A DNA stretch of 64,000 nt from Comamonas piscis (GTDB taxonomy: Bacteria > Pseudomonadota > Gammaproteobacteria > Burkholderiales > Burkholderiaceae_C). Below are positions 32,699-41,097 of the stretch, one piece after another (within the stretch, counting starts at the first letter, position 1; each line of letters opens with the position of its first letter). The DNA is taken from contig NZ_CP058554.1 of assembly GCF_014109725.1 (NCBI RefSeq), positions 3,410,001 to 3,474,000 of the forward strand, in the 5' to 3' direction. Both the position numbers and the translations under genes were made by a program. Below the pieces are notes generated by a model, which saw only the letters and a program-made list of their open reading frames with translations, was not told where the DNA came from and searched no databases.

Positions 32699-33699
32699 GG
32701 CTCATCCGCCCCCGCCATCGAGTTAACGGCCTGCGCCCGCATCGTCTTGGGCACCGACTTGAGCACGCGCAGATCCTTATCGGTTTGCGCTTGCTTTGCC
32801 CGGCTCTTAACGGCCGATGGCCTAATCACGATGGGGGTGTCGGGATAACGCTCGTTCCACTTGTCGCGCTCCGCCAGCGCCGCATCAAGTGCCTTCTGGT
32901 CGTTGTCGACCACCGCCTGCGTTAGCTTCCCAGTAATCTGCCCTTGGCGCTTGCGCAGCAGTGCCGCGTCTTGCATGAGCGGACCGGTGGCGCGTGACTT
33001 CTCGGCATTGCCCGTGGGGTTGAAGCCCAGCATCTTGGTCACGCCGGCTGACTTAGGCAGGTCCATAACCTTGCGGCCACGTGTGTCGGTGTTGTGACCC
33101 TTGGTCATGATCTCAATGCCGGCCGCCGCGTTGCGCACCGCCGTTGGTGCCAGGTTCAGCGCTGCCTTGCCGGCGTTGCCTTCGTCCATGGCGCCCACAG
33201 CGTCGGATGCCTGGCCCACCAGGGAGAAGATCGGGCCCAGCACCTCGGTAGACTCCCTACTCTTCATCGAGTCGGAGTTTGAAGGGCGCAGCGCACCCGT
33301 GCCGGGGATGAGGTTGCCCAGCCCCAGGCGGCCAGAGAAGTCCAGCGGGAGCTGGGCAGATACGCCGTACAGAGCCAAATCACCGAAGGTCTTGCCCAGC
33401 ATGGAATAGGCCCAATCACGCTTGTTGCGCTTCATGTTGGTGTTAAACCCCATCATCTGGCCAGCTGTATCGATCAGGTCATCGAGGTCCTGAGCGAAAG
33501 GCAAGCCCTCCTCACCCGAAGCCAGGATCAAGACCGCCAGCATAGTGAGTGCAGCACGCTTGCCGCCGGGGCCTGCCCGGAACATGCGGTTCAGCAGCTC
33601 CAAGTAAGTGAGGCTGTACTGCTTGAAGGTGAACAGCAGGCGCCCCACGGTGGAGCGCGCCAGGTTGGGGCGGCTCACCTTGTTGTAGATGCCCTGTTG
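32695..33699 (-). pseudogene. C-terminal fragment of a large phage PLxRFG-type protein
   Basis: The frame is open from the IS junction (residues QQGIYNK) to a stop at 32695, about 334 residues with no true start of its own. It includes a hydrophobic stretch (ALTMLAVLILASGEEG), then PLDFSGRLGLGNLIPGTG, close to the PLxRFG motif of the very large polyvalent proteins of podovirus-like phages. Those proteins usually exceed 2000 residues, so most of the gene is lost. The break coincides with the left end of the IS21 remnant. Confidence 0.75.
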
Positions 33700-34237
33700 T
33701 TAGCGCCAATGCAAATCTGATCAGCTAAACCACAAAGTGCCGATGGAAAATTGACCAGGGTGTTCCACTGACCTGCTGAAACTTTCAGCAGGGGATTCAA
33801 GGTGATCACCATGGACATGATTGGCAAGGTCAGGCGCATGAAGCTGCGTGACCAACTCTCCCTCAGCGAGATCGCGAGACGCACTGGCCTTGCTCGCAAT
33901 ACGGTCAAGAAGTGGCTCAAGGCTCCTGGCGACGTCGTGCCTAAGTACGAGCGGATCAAGCAGGCTGGAAAGCTCACTGCTTTCGAGCCCCTCTTGCAGC
34001 AAGCCCTCTCAGCCGACAGTCACCGCCCTAAGCAAAGCAGGCGCAGCGGCCGTGCCCTGTTTGCCCAGATCCAGGCTCAAGGTTACCGAGGTGGATACAG
34101 CGCCGTCACGGACTACATCCGCCGCTGGCGAGTCGAATCAGCATCAAGCCCCACTAAGGCCTTCGTACCCCTTAGTTTCGAGCTGGGTGAAGCCTTCCAG
34201 TTCGACTGGAGCGATGAGGCCATGGTCATTGGTGGGG
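33698..34237 (+). mobile_element. IS21-family insertion sequence remnant
   Basis: Begins with TGTTAGCG, a typical TGT end, followed by repeat-like terminal sequence and the 5' part of istA. The 3' part, istB and the right end are absent. The element bridges two different phage genes, so it probably caused an adjacent deletion. Confidence 0.75.
33811..34237 (+). pseudogene. istA: istA transposase, 5' fragment
   Basis: About 142 residues of IstA, which normally has about 500. A helix-turn-helix is present (LSLSEIARRTGLARNTVKKW) and the sequence reaches FQFDWSDE, the first catalytic Asp region of the DDE fold; the rest is missing. The frame runs out at a TAG at 34240 inside sequence from the phage gene. 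An in-frame GTG at 33802 could also start it; AAGGTG precedes the ATG at 33811. No functional transposase. Confidence 0.8.
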
Positions 34238-34508
34238 TGTAGTACAGGCGCCGGTGTTGATCGTTGGCGATGGGGGAGCGAACCGCGTCGACGTCCCCGG
34301 GCCATGAATAGAACGTAAGCCCGTCCTCAGTCCAAAGGCTTGATGGCTGGTTGCTCATCGAGTTGATGAGGAAGCCCGCCTTCATATTGCGCAGCTCGCC
34401 ATAGGCGAAGTCGCAATTCTCCGCAAAGGTCGCAGCCGTCTCTGGAAGTAGTGACTCTTGGACCCTGGGGTAGATGCCGGTGAACTTGTTCAGGATGAAC
34501 CCGGCCAT
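34238..34508 (-). pseudogene. 5' fragment of a phage virion-type gene
   Basis: The N-terminal 90 or so residues of a phage protein, from MAGFILNKFTG to the YYT where the IS21 remnant begins. The pattern GIYPRV...LPETAA..AENCDF..GELR and AVRSPIANDQHRRLYYT recurs in structural genes of podovirus-like phages, as far as I recall. The frame runs on into IS DNA, so the protein is truncated. It starts four bases before the end of the holin-like gene to its right. Confidence 0.65.
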
Positions 34509-34511
34509 GGC

Positions 34512-34910
34512 TTACTCCAGCGGCGCCAAGCCGGTGGTGGTGGCTTCCCAGGCCACCTTGCGCCAGTTTTTGCCCCACTCCTTGGTCATGGCCTCGTCGC
34601 CGTTGTCGCGTAGCTGCTGCATCACCCATGCCGCATGACGGCGTTTTTCCTCGCGCTCTTTAAAACCCACGTCCTTGCGTTTCGCCCACACCGAAACAAG
34701 GCCGGTGAGGATCGTAAAAATTGCGCCAATGATGATGCCCATGGTATCCACCGAAAGACTCGAAAACCAGGTCGGCGCGACCCCGGCATCCGTTGCAGCC
34801 TTGGCTATGCCGCCGGTGAAGGTGAACCCTCCGATGGCATAGTTGGCTCCAGCAGAAATACGGCCGATTACAAAAGCGCGGCTCTCATTGAGAAGGGACT
34901 TGAACGACAT
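34512..34910 (-). CDS. holin-like phage membrane protein
   Basis: 132 residues. One strong transmembrane helix at about 55-75 (DTMGIIIGAIFTILTGLVSVW) follows a hydrophobic Gly-rich stretch (residues 15-40), and a highly charged C-terminal half comes after it (WAKRKDVGFKEREEKRRH). Size and charge suit a phage holin or a small inner-membrane lysis helper. No endolysin remains nearby. Placement in the lysis or packaging region of the prophage supports this. Confidence 0.55.
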   Translation of the reverse strand: MSFKSLLNESRAFVIGRISAGANYAIGGFTFTGGIAKAATDAGVAPTWFSSLSVDTMGIIIGAIFTILTGLVSVWAKRKDVGFKEREEKRRHAAWVMQQLRDNGDEAMTKEWGKNWRKVAWEATTTGLAPLE

Positions 34911-34914
34911 TGAT

Positions 34915-35613
34915 CTACCCTCTCCCAGGCAGCACGGAATAAGTTAAAGGGGCGCGCAAGTCATACCCGGGGATCGGATACCACTGCTGCACACCATCCC
35001 GAAACACATTGTCTATTTCGTAGCCAACTCGTACATTCAGCCCGAAGCGGCCGAGCAGCGGACGGAAGGCGGTAAGCTGCCAGGCATCACCGCAGCGGCG
35101 CAACTGAATGGTGTCATCGCCGTTGCGCCAGACCTGCACTGCATCGGGCCCGGCCGACACATCGACCGGCATCCCAAGGCGATAGGCGCGGCCCTCGCCT
35201 GCGTTGCGGCGATATTGCGCCTTGTGCGACTTGTCACTGCGCGCGTGCTCTCCTGGGCACCAGTAGTTCGCGGCGACCGCCTGCTTGTACTCTTCGGAAT
35301 TCGGGTCCTTGTTCAGCCATTGGCCGGGCTCTGGCTTGCCGGTCGCGGGATCCCATGGCACGTTGTCGCCGTGGGCGGTGATGTTGATCATTGGCGCTAC
35401 ATCCCAGTCGAGCAGATCGGGCCGCACGTCAATCAGCCGCTCGCTCTCCCAGGTCAGCATCTTGGAAATTTTTCCGGCCTTAAATAGGCGCACCTTACAT
35501 TTGGCCCACAACAGTCCACGGGCTCGCTTTTCAGCGTCTTGCAGGGCGGCCACAGCGTCCGCCTGAAGCGATGCGGGGAGAGTCGTCTTGGCGATCAGCT
35601 TGGCGATATTCAT
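34915..35613 (-). CDS. phage protein of unknown function
   Basis: 232 residues, intact. Features: a helical N-terminus, a central DWDVAPMINITAHGDNVPWD segment, and a C-terminal region rich in aromatic and Pro residues (VQQWYPIPGYDLRAPL). Two cysteines lie apart (AKCKV, RRCGDA). I cannot name a family with confidence. It overlaps the upstream frameshifted gene by four bases and is followed by the holin-like gene after 4 bp, so it belongs to the same late-type transcript. Confidence 0.6.
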   Translation of the reverse strand: MNIAKLIAKTTLPASLQADAVAALQDAEKRARGLLWAKCKVRLFKAGKISKMLTWESERLIDVRPDLLDWDVAPMINITAHGDNVPWDPATGKPEPGQWLNKDPNSEEYKQAVAANYWCPGEHARSDKSHKAQYRRNAGEGRAYRLGMPVDVSAGPDAVQVWRNGDDTIQLRRCGDAWQLTAFRPLLGRFGLNVRVGYEIDNVFRDGVQQWYPIPGYDLRAPLTYSVLPGRG

Positions 35614-36238
35614 GACGCCTCCGGAGCGATGGGCGGACGATCTGCGGAGGCGCCGAGAACTTGCTGCGACTGCTGGAAGTCTTCTCGGATGAACAGGGAC
35701 CCCAGCCCGGCAACCAGGATCACGGCGGGCAACTGCTGGCCGATGGGTTCACCCGTGTCGAGGTCAATCAAGTCGATTGTCGAAGCGAGCATCTCCGGGG
35801 TCACCGCTGTGTAAAGCGGCGGCATGGCGTAGCGCTTGAGGGTGGCAATCAGCATGCCGCCCCACATGATGGTTTCCATGTTGTCGAACAGCGGGTGCTT
35901 GGCACCTGGCACCTTGCGGGCCACTGCGTCTGCCACAGCCTTGGCCCACTGCGAGGTGGTGCCGCGCTGCTTGAGGTACAGGAACTGGCGCTCTGAAACG
36001 AACCACACGTACAGAGGCGAGTTCCAGTACTTGTCGTCGTTCTCGTACTTGATGCCCTGCAGGGGAACAGTGGACTCGCGGATCTGCGACCCAACGCCAA
36101 GAAGTGCTCCCAAATCTGGATCTTGAACCCAGCAAAACTTGTGTCGGGCGTACTTTCCAGCTTGCGATTGCGCTGATTCACGATGTCCCATGTCATCACC
36201 CCCGGGGCGAGCTTTTTGCGTGCAGTGCCTTTACGCAT
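35610..36238 (-). pseudogene. frameshifted phage gene
   Basis: Two overlapping frames make one protein. The ATG at 36238 opens MRKGTARKKLAPGVMTWD...IWEHF. The continuation, from GVGSQIRESTV onward, is in another frame up to the stop at 35610. A one-base loss near 36098-36104 (TTCTTGGC region) accounts for the shift. Restored, the product would be about 209 residues. I do not know its function. Without the shift neither half looks complete, so I annotate one broken gene. Confidence 0.65.
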
Positions 36239-36419
36239 CGGCGCCCCCTTGCACCTGGTCGGGGCGAACAATCGCCAGGGGCAACCCCGCGGCGATGGCT
36301 ACTGTACGGGCATGCTCCTCTGGTATCGAGTGGCTCCACTTATGCACCGCTTGAGGGGTGATGCCGCACTTCTCAGCAACAGCCCCAGTCCCTCCGGCCA
36401 TCACCACCACTCCGCGCAC
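36231..36419 (-). CDS. Cro/YdaS-like phage regulator
   Basis: 62 residues from a GTG at 36419; a TTG at 36470 would lengthen it without adding domain content. A helix-turn-helix fills the middle (AEKCGITPQAVHKWSHSIP), typical of the short YdaS/Cro family. It is divergent from a CI-type repressor with operators between them, the standard lysis-lysogeny layout. It should repress the CI-side promoter early in lytic growth. It overlaps the start of the next gene by eight bases. Confidence 0.7.
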   Translation of the reverse strand: MRGVVVMAGGTGAVAEKCGITPQAVHKWSHSIPEEHARTVAIAAGLPLAIVRPDQVQGGADA

Positions 36420-36492
36420 TGAAAAGCCTACTGGAGGCGACTCATTCCTGGTTTTGATTGAGTTTTGCAAAACTACATTCCCCGAATAATTG

Positions 36493-36557
36493 AACTTTAA
36501 TCAATTTTAGGGGTGCTTAGACGTGCATGCAAGGCTTTAACCGAGTTGATTAAAGTT
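36493..36557. promoter_or_regulatory. phage operators between cro-like and cI-like genes
   Basis: AACTTTAATCAA (36493-36504) and its exact inverse TTGATTAAAGTT (36546-36557) are 41 bases apart in the divergent promoter. A weaker copy, GGCTTTAACC, lies between them. Probably two or three binding sites for the Cro- and CI-like proteins. Confidence 0.6.
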
Positions 36558-36652
36558 TATTTTTTACTTAAGCTATGCCTATGTCGGACGGTTGTGCAGC
36601 GATCTGCGCACGTCCTCAGACCATTCATAGTTGCGTACGGAGTCGGAACCCC

Positions 36653-37255
36653 ATGAAATCTATACTTGCACAGCGCATACAAGCCGCGCGTGAAGCCATG
36701 TTCCCGCCAGTCAATCAAAAAGACATCGCCGCTAAGTTGGGCAGATCGCCCTCTGCAGTGTCCCTGTGGGAATCGGGTAAGAACGAACCTAGACCCGCTG
36801 AAATCGTCGCCCTAGCCAAGACCTTTGGTGTTTCTGTCGGTTGGCTCCTGGGAGCTGATGAGACGAATAGTACTGTACAGGCATCCAGTAGTCAAGGGAC
36901 CCCAGTGGTATCCCTTGACGCCCTCAAGACATGGGACTTGCAGGCCCCTGATGAGTACGTAAACACTGCTGGAGACTATCCACCGGGCACGGCATTGGGA
37001 TTCAGAAACAATAGCAGTGCATTGCCGTCTGTTGTGCCTATGGACGCAATTTGCATCGTGTCCCGGGCGCATCCACCGACGAACGGCTCCCCCGTTGTCG
37101 CCACAGTCGATGGGGATCTTTTGCTGCGCCGCATAGTACAAGACGGCGGTCAAACGTTGCTGCTTTCCGACGATCCCAGGTTTGCATCCATACCACTGGA
37201 TAAAGCGACAGTGATTGGTCGCATCGTCGAAGTCATACAGCGCACAAGGCTCTGA
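36653..37255 (+). CDS. phage CI-type repressor, XRE plus S24-like domain
   Basis: 200 residues from the ATG at 36653 with GGAG upstream; the frame extends to 36575 without domain content. The N-terminal helix-turn-helix is KDIAAKLGRSPSAVSLWESG. Residues about 120-195 are S24 peptidase-like: SVVP may hold the Ser, but where LexA-type repressors have the Lys base this protein has LLLRRIV, so it may not self-cleave. It should maintain lysogeny by binding the operators to its left. A strong terminator follows. Confidence 0.8.
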   Translation: MKSILAQRIQAAREAMFPPVNQKDIAAKLGRSPSAVSLWESGKNEPRPAEIVALAKTFGVSVGWLLGADETNSTVQASSSQGTPVVSLDALKTWDLQAPDEYVNTAGDYPPGTALGFRNNSSALPSVVPMDAICIVSRAHPPTNGSPVVATVDGDLLLRRIVQDGGQTLLLSDDPRFASIPLDKATVIGRIVEVIQRTRL

Positions 37256-37258
37256 GCA

Positions 37259-37290
37259 AACGGCCCGACCTTACGGGCCGTTACTTTTTT
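37259..37290 (+). terminator. terminator of the repressor gene
   Basis: AACGGCCCG pairs with CGGGCCGTT (9 bp perfect), 6-base loop, then TACTTTTTT. Confidence 0.85.
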
Positions 37291-37417
37291 CAGAATACGT
37301 ATTTCTACTTACGCGAAGGTTCTTGAACATTAATCAACTTCGATCTATGATTTCACCATCGAATGAGTTTTAGTTAACTTGATCGATGGCAATTCAACAA
37401 GCAGATCGGAGAACAAA

Positions 37418-37798
37418 TTGAACAAGGAAAAAATTTCATCATTGGCGGAGCGATTGCTCCAAGCTAAGGCCGCAGAAGACGCGGCCACCAAGGACCGTAA
37501 GGCCGTCGAGGCTGAGCTGGTCCAAGAGGTCGGAGTCGAGAAGGCCAACGGCTCCAAGACCACTGCGTTCGACGCCTTCAAGGTGACCATCACGACTGCG
37601 CAGAACGTGAAGTTGGACTGGGATAAGTACGATGAGATGGTCGCCGACATCCCCGCCGAGTGTCGCCCTGTGAGAAGCAAGCGCGAGGTGGATGAAAAGG
37701 GCATCAGCTGGCTGCGGGAGAACCAGCCCGAGGTCTACGCCAAGCTGCCGCTGACGATCACCGACCGCACGCCCACAGCCAAAGTGGAGCGCGTGTAA
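37418..37798 (+). CDS. early phage protein, unknown function
   Basis: 126 residues from a TTG at 37418 with GGAG seven bases upstream; an earlier TTG at 37379 has no such site. The N-terminal half is helical and charged (ERLLQAKAAEDAATKDRKAVEAEL, possible short coiled coil); the rest has the block LDWDKYDEMVAD and IPAECRPVRSKREVDEKG. Cytosolic. I do not recognise a function; it opens a rightward early operon that continues with an overlapping gene. Confidence 0.65.
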   Translation: MNKEKISSLAERLLQAKAAEDAATKDRKAVEAELVQEVGVEKANGSKTTAFDAFKVTITTAQNVKLDWDKYDEMVADIPAECRPVRSKREVDEKGISWLRENQPEVYAKLPLTITDRTPTAKVERV

Positions 37799-38064
37799 TG
37801 CAGAAAGTCATCATCACCATCGAGAGAGCACCCAATGGCCAAGATGTGGTGAAGATCTCTGCAGACTACCAGGGCGTCGCCGCCCTTGACGAGGGCAATC
37901 CTGCCCACCAGATCGCTGCGCTGCTCATGCAGACCGCTGCGAGCCTCACTGGCCTTGAAACCGCTGTCATCAACAGCGATGCACCGGGCTCCGCAAGCAC
38001 CCCAACAAGGCAGATACCCTGGTGCTGGACTTCGCGGGCAACATTGAGCGCCATGGGCCCATAG
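37798..38064 (+). CDS. small early phage protein fused to deletion junction
   Basis: The frame gives 88 residues, but only about the first 60 (MQKVIITIERAPNGQDVV to INSD) look like a natural protein. From about residue 62 the DNA belongs to a helicase gene in another frame, so the natural C-terminus is probably lost. The start overlaps the preceding stop by one base. Function unknown; a single-strand DNA-related early protein is possible but unsupported. Confidence 0.45.
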   Translation: MQKVIITIERAPNGQDVVKISADYQGVAALDEGNPAHQIAALLMQTAASLTGLETAVINSDAPGSASTPTRQIPWCWTSRATLSAMGP

Positions 38065-38645
38065 ACCAGATCCAGGTCAAGTCGAAGCGCAAGAGCGGCG
38101 AGAAGGCGGTGAGCGTCGCGCCGGTCAAAGAGTGCCCCCAGTGTCACGAGCTGGTGCACACCTCTGTGCGCATCTGCCCGGGGTGTGAGCACGAGTTTCC
38201 GGAGAGCACCATGCCGGCGCACGGCACGGAGGCGGCAGATATGGATCCGGTGGCGGTGCTGGCCAAGCCGCGCACCGTGGAAGTCGAAGCCATCCGATAT
38301 AGCCCGCACACGAAACAGGAGCGTACTTCTCTCAGGGTGGAGTACCTGTCCAAAGGCCAGACCTACACGCAGTGGGTGCCTATCGAAGACCCACGGAGCT
38401 ATGTGCGCAAGCATGCCGTGCAGTGGTTTTGGGACCATGGTCGTCACCAATGCCCCGACACCGTCGCTGATGCTTTGAACTTTCTGGAGCGCGAAGGCAA
38501 TGTGCCCGTGCCCCATTCCATTCAGGTAGTTCGCGATGGTGCCTATTGGAAGGTCGACAAGTATTTCGGCCTCTCGCATCGCAAGGGGGTGGCCACCGTC
38601 GAGCGGGAAGCCAGTCTGAGCAATTTATTGAGGGCATGGGGATGA
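37983..38645 (+). pseudogene. C-terminal fragment of a phage DEAD/DEAH-box helicase
   Basis: About 220 residues beginning TGLRKHPNKADTLVLDFAG, which is helicase motif VI and following sequence in phage SF2 helicases. A zinc ribbon follows (CPQCHELV...CPGCEHEF), then a C-terminal domain with WVPIEDPRSY. Motifs I to V are missing and the reading frame joins a different gene at about 37981. A deletion therefore removed roughly the first two thirds. The stop overlaps the next ATG (ATGA). Confidence 0.8.
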
Positions 38646-38875
38646 CAACAAACATGGACGACAACGCGAGCATGTCGCTCGCTGAGGTGCAAGTCCGGCG
38701 TGATGCCGCAAAGAAAGACCTGGAGCGCTGGCAATGGGTGCTGGACAAAAAGGCTTGCAACAGCTGCATCCACTGGACCGGGAGCGGCTGCAAGGCCTCC
38801 AACGGCGCCGTGCCGCCGTCTGAGATCCAGCAGGCCGGCTGCCAGGCATGGCGCTACGACTTAATTCCCTTCTGA
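38642..38875 (+). CDS. small Cys-containing early phage protein
   Basis: 77 residues. The ATG at 38642 overlaps the helicase stop. Residues 12-40 form a charged helix (AEVQVRRDAAKKDLERW); the C-terminal half holds four cysteines (CNSCIHWTGSGC and AGCQAW), likely binding zinc. Function unknown; similar small Cys-rich proteins are common in phage early operons. Confidence 0.65.
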   Translation: MTTNMDDNASMSLAEVQVRRDAAKKDLERWQWVLDKKACNSCIHWTGSGCKASNGAVPPSEIQQAGCQAWRYDLIPF

Positions 38876-38883
38876 GGTGCAAT

Positions 38884-39066
38884 ATGGAACAACCAACGAT
38901 TCGAGAAATGCTCTCTCCCAAGGAGATGATGCAGCGCTTCAAGGTGTGCCGTCGCACCTTGGACAACATGGAAAAGACCGGAAAGATCCCTAAGCGCGTG
39001 CACCTTTCACAGCGCACTGTACGGTGGTGGCGCGACGAGGTGGAAACCCATGCTGCAGTTGCTTAG
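38884..39066 (+). CDS. AlpA/excisionase-like DNA-binding protein
   Basis: 60 residues with GAGG seven bases before the ATG. A MerR/AlpA-type winged helix is recognisable: SPKEMMQRFKVCRRTLDNM, then GKIPKRVHLSQRTVRWWRDEV. Such proteins act as excisionases or activate integrase genes. It is the last gene of the rightward early operon and faces the leftward accessory gene. Confidence 0.75.
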   Translation: MEQPTIREMLSPKEMMQRFKVCRRTLDNMEKTGKIPKRVHLSQRTVRWWRDEVETHAAVA

Positions 39067-39097
39067 CCGCCTCCACGAACAACCAACCGGTTGACCG

Positions 39098-40813
39098 TCA
39101 GTCAGCCAGAGAATCTCGCGTTTGGACTGAATCTGGCGAGCGCTGAGGCCTTGCAGCTGCACGGTCTTGGGTCTCTCTAGCAATTTCGAGCAGATTCTGG
39201 GCTACTTTCTCCAATAGGGCTGCTTGGTTCGCCTCAATGTCACAACGAATGGTGCGCACGACGGCGATGGACAGCATCGCGGCGATGCGTTCTACATCAC
39301 CCGCGAGCACACATGCAGCAATGTCTCGGTCATCGCCCTCAGGTTCAAACGAGAACTCTGGAAAGTCGAAAGTGTAGTTCCCTGCTGCTATTACGTCCTT
39401 GTGCTCACTGTACTCGTCGTAGACGCTAGCGTACTTGACGCGCATCGCAGTTAAACCTGAAGGGATAGGCACACCTTGAAGTATCGCGACCAGTTCGTTG
39501 GGCGCCATTGAGAACTGGCTTGCCCAGCTCAATTTCTTCGCAGCGGCTGACGTGACGCCAACGGCCGTGAGCACTTCGGACTGCAACGCCCTGTAGGCCG
39601 TATCGCGAGCCCATTCGTCGTCCGGCATGGAAAGCGCTGCTTGCGCGACTTCATCATCGCTCAGCGGATCGATATTCAGCAGCCCAAATAGTGCCTGGAT
39701 GAAAATCTGGCCGTTGAATGCATACGAACCAGATGCTGTGAAGTCAATGCGGCCTATCTCGCCTGTATCGTTCCAATCCGGAGACTTCGAATCTAGCTGA
39801 ATACCTTCTATGCAAGAGAGTGCTATGCGGTCAAGTTCCGTATATTGTCTGGAGAAATACGCAGTACCTTGCAGGAGAACTCTCTCCGAAACATTGTCAC
39901 CGTGCGTGTCGCCCTCGTCTCCGGTCTCCTCTTGCGCCGGAGCTCGTGCGGCCTCCGCAACAAGAATCTCACGGACCTGCATTCCCGGCGTTGTATCGTC
40001 AATTCCGAATCTCTGCCTGAACAGCATGAGCACGGCGCCGACAGGAGTCGCGACTATCCGGTCGTACGCCTGGAATGACGCGTCTCCCATCGCTTCCGTC
40101 AATACCTTGTCAATCTGCTTCGGGATAGTTTTGGCTGCTTTGGCGTTGTTGAAATACTGCCGTTTTGACAGTGCTGCAGCGTGTTTCACTGAGCGCCAAA
40201 TGGCGTTCCAGACTTGGCCTGGTGCGAACTGATCTTGAAGAAAGCCTGAAATGAGTCTGCGGACTGCGGTAGTCTCCTCCTCTTCGAGCTGAAGCCCATA
40301 TGTCTCCATTTGATGCTCCAGGTATGCCACGGAATCTTCAGTGGCACAGAAGAGCCACAGTTGATGGCATGCTTCGGTATCCGAGACGTGCTTGGCCTCG
40401 GCCACATTGACAGCGCTCGCGCGGGAGCCGTCACTGTGAGCCGTAAGTCGATAGCTCGCCTCCAGCGACCGATATCGCAACTCTTCTGTATCGGTCGAAA
40501 GAAGAAACCCAGTCACAGGGTACAGCAGTACGGGACTTAGATGAAGTCGACCGATGAGCTCCTGCAGTTCGCCTGCAGTCGCGCAGGTCGGATCAGCCCC
40601 GCTGTAGGTAAAGTGCACACTTCCACCCTCTCCAAGGAAGCCGGCCGACCAGTTGTTGAACGCCTCAACGATAAGGAGGCGATCTGTTGGCAGACGGCTG
40701 AAATTGATGCCTTTCCCCTCACCCTCCATTCGGGCCACGTAGGCGTCGGTCTTCTGCTTGAGAACGGCAGCCTGCCGAGCTTCCTCTTTCGCGTCTACTT
40801 TGGCGTTCTTCAT
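39098..40813 (-). CDS. 571-residue protein of unknown function (prophage cargo)
   Basis: 571 residues, intact, convergent with the early operon and 143 bp from the small gene by the integrase. No signal peptide or transmembrane helix. The N-terminal 30 residues are charged and helical (DAKEEARQAAVLKQK); a mixed alpha/beta region follows with FTYSGADPTC, and acidic linkers occur near 305-325 (EETGDEGDTHGDN). The C-terminal half is helical. I see no nuclease, NTPase, TIR, kinase or HEPN signature. The ribosome site is weak. Position next to the integrase, outside the phage core, is typical of cargo such as anti-phage systems. That role is inference. Confidence 0.7.
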   Translation of the reverse strand: MKNAKVDAKEEARQAAVLKQKTDAYVARMEGEGKGINFSRLPTDRLLIVEAFNNWSAGFLGEGGSVHFTYSGADPTCATAGELQELIGRLHLSPVLLYPVTGFLLSTDTEELRYRSLEASYRLTAHSDGSRASAVNVAEAKHVSDTEACHQLWLFCATEDSVAYLEHQMETYGLQLEEEETTAVRRLISGFLQDQFAPGQVWNAIWRSVKHAAALSKRQYFNNAKAAKTIPKQIDKVLTEAMGDASFQAYDRIVATPVGAVLMLFRQRFGIDDTTPGMQVREILVAEAARAPAQEETGDEGDTHGDNVSERVLLQGTAYFSRQYTELDRIALSCIEGIQLDSKSPDWNDTGEIGRIDFTASGSYAFNGQIFIQALFGLLNIDPLSDDEVAQAALSMPDDEWARDTAYRALQSEVLTAVGVTSAAAKKLSWASQFSMAPNELVAILQGVPIPSGLTAMRVKYASVYDEYSEHKDVIAAGNYTFDFPEFSFEPEGDDRDIAACVLAGDVERIAAMLSIAVVRTIRCDIEANQAALLEKVAQNLLEIARETQDRAAARPQRSPDSVQTRDSLAD

Positions 40814-40956
40814 CTGGTGTGCGTGTCCCTTGATTGGCGATCCTATGGCAATCTCGCCGAAGGCTCGAGTGAAAGTTTAAATCACTCGGCCCTTCGACCA
40901 TGCGCAAACGCCAAACCAGTTGCTATCGTTGACCAATCAAATTTAAGCAGCAGCAA

Positions 40957-41097
40957 CTAGCCTGAAGCGGTCACATACGCTTCCGCCGCAACAGGCTGCT
41001 CCTGACCGATTGCAGTCATCCGAATGAAGTGGCCGCCACCGTAGGTGGGTTGACCAATCCATTCGGCTCCTGAACGCATTTCTACTCTAGGCGTCAT
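40957..41097 (-). CDS. 46-residue protein coupled to integrase
   Basis: ATG at 41097 overlaps the integrase stop (ATGA), and the frame ends with TAG at 40957. The product, beginning MTPRVEMRSGAEWIGQP, contains YGGGHFIRM and ends AYVTASG. The tight overlap suggests translational coupling. Composition is protein-like with no cysteine or membrane segment. I do not recognise a family; it may be a recombination directionality partner or a small phage protein. Confidence 0.55.
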   Translation of the reverse strand: MTPRVEMRSGAEWIGQPTYGGGHFIRMTAIGQEQPVAAEAYVTASG

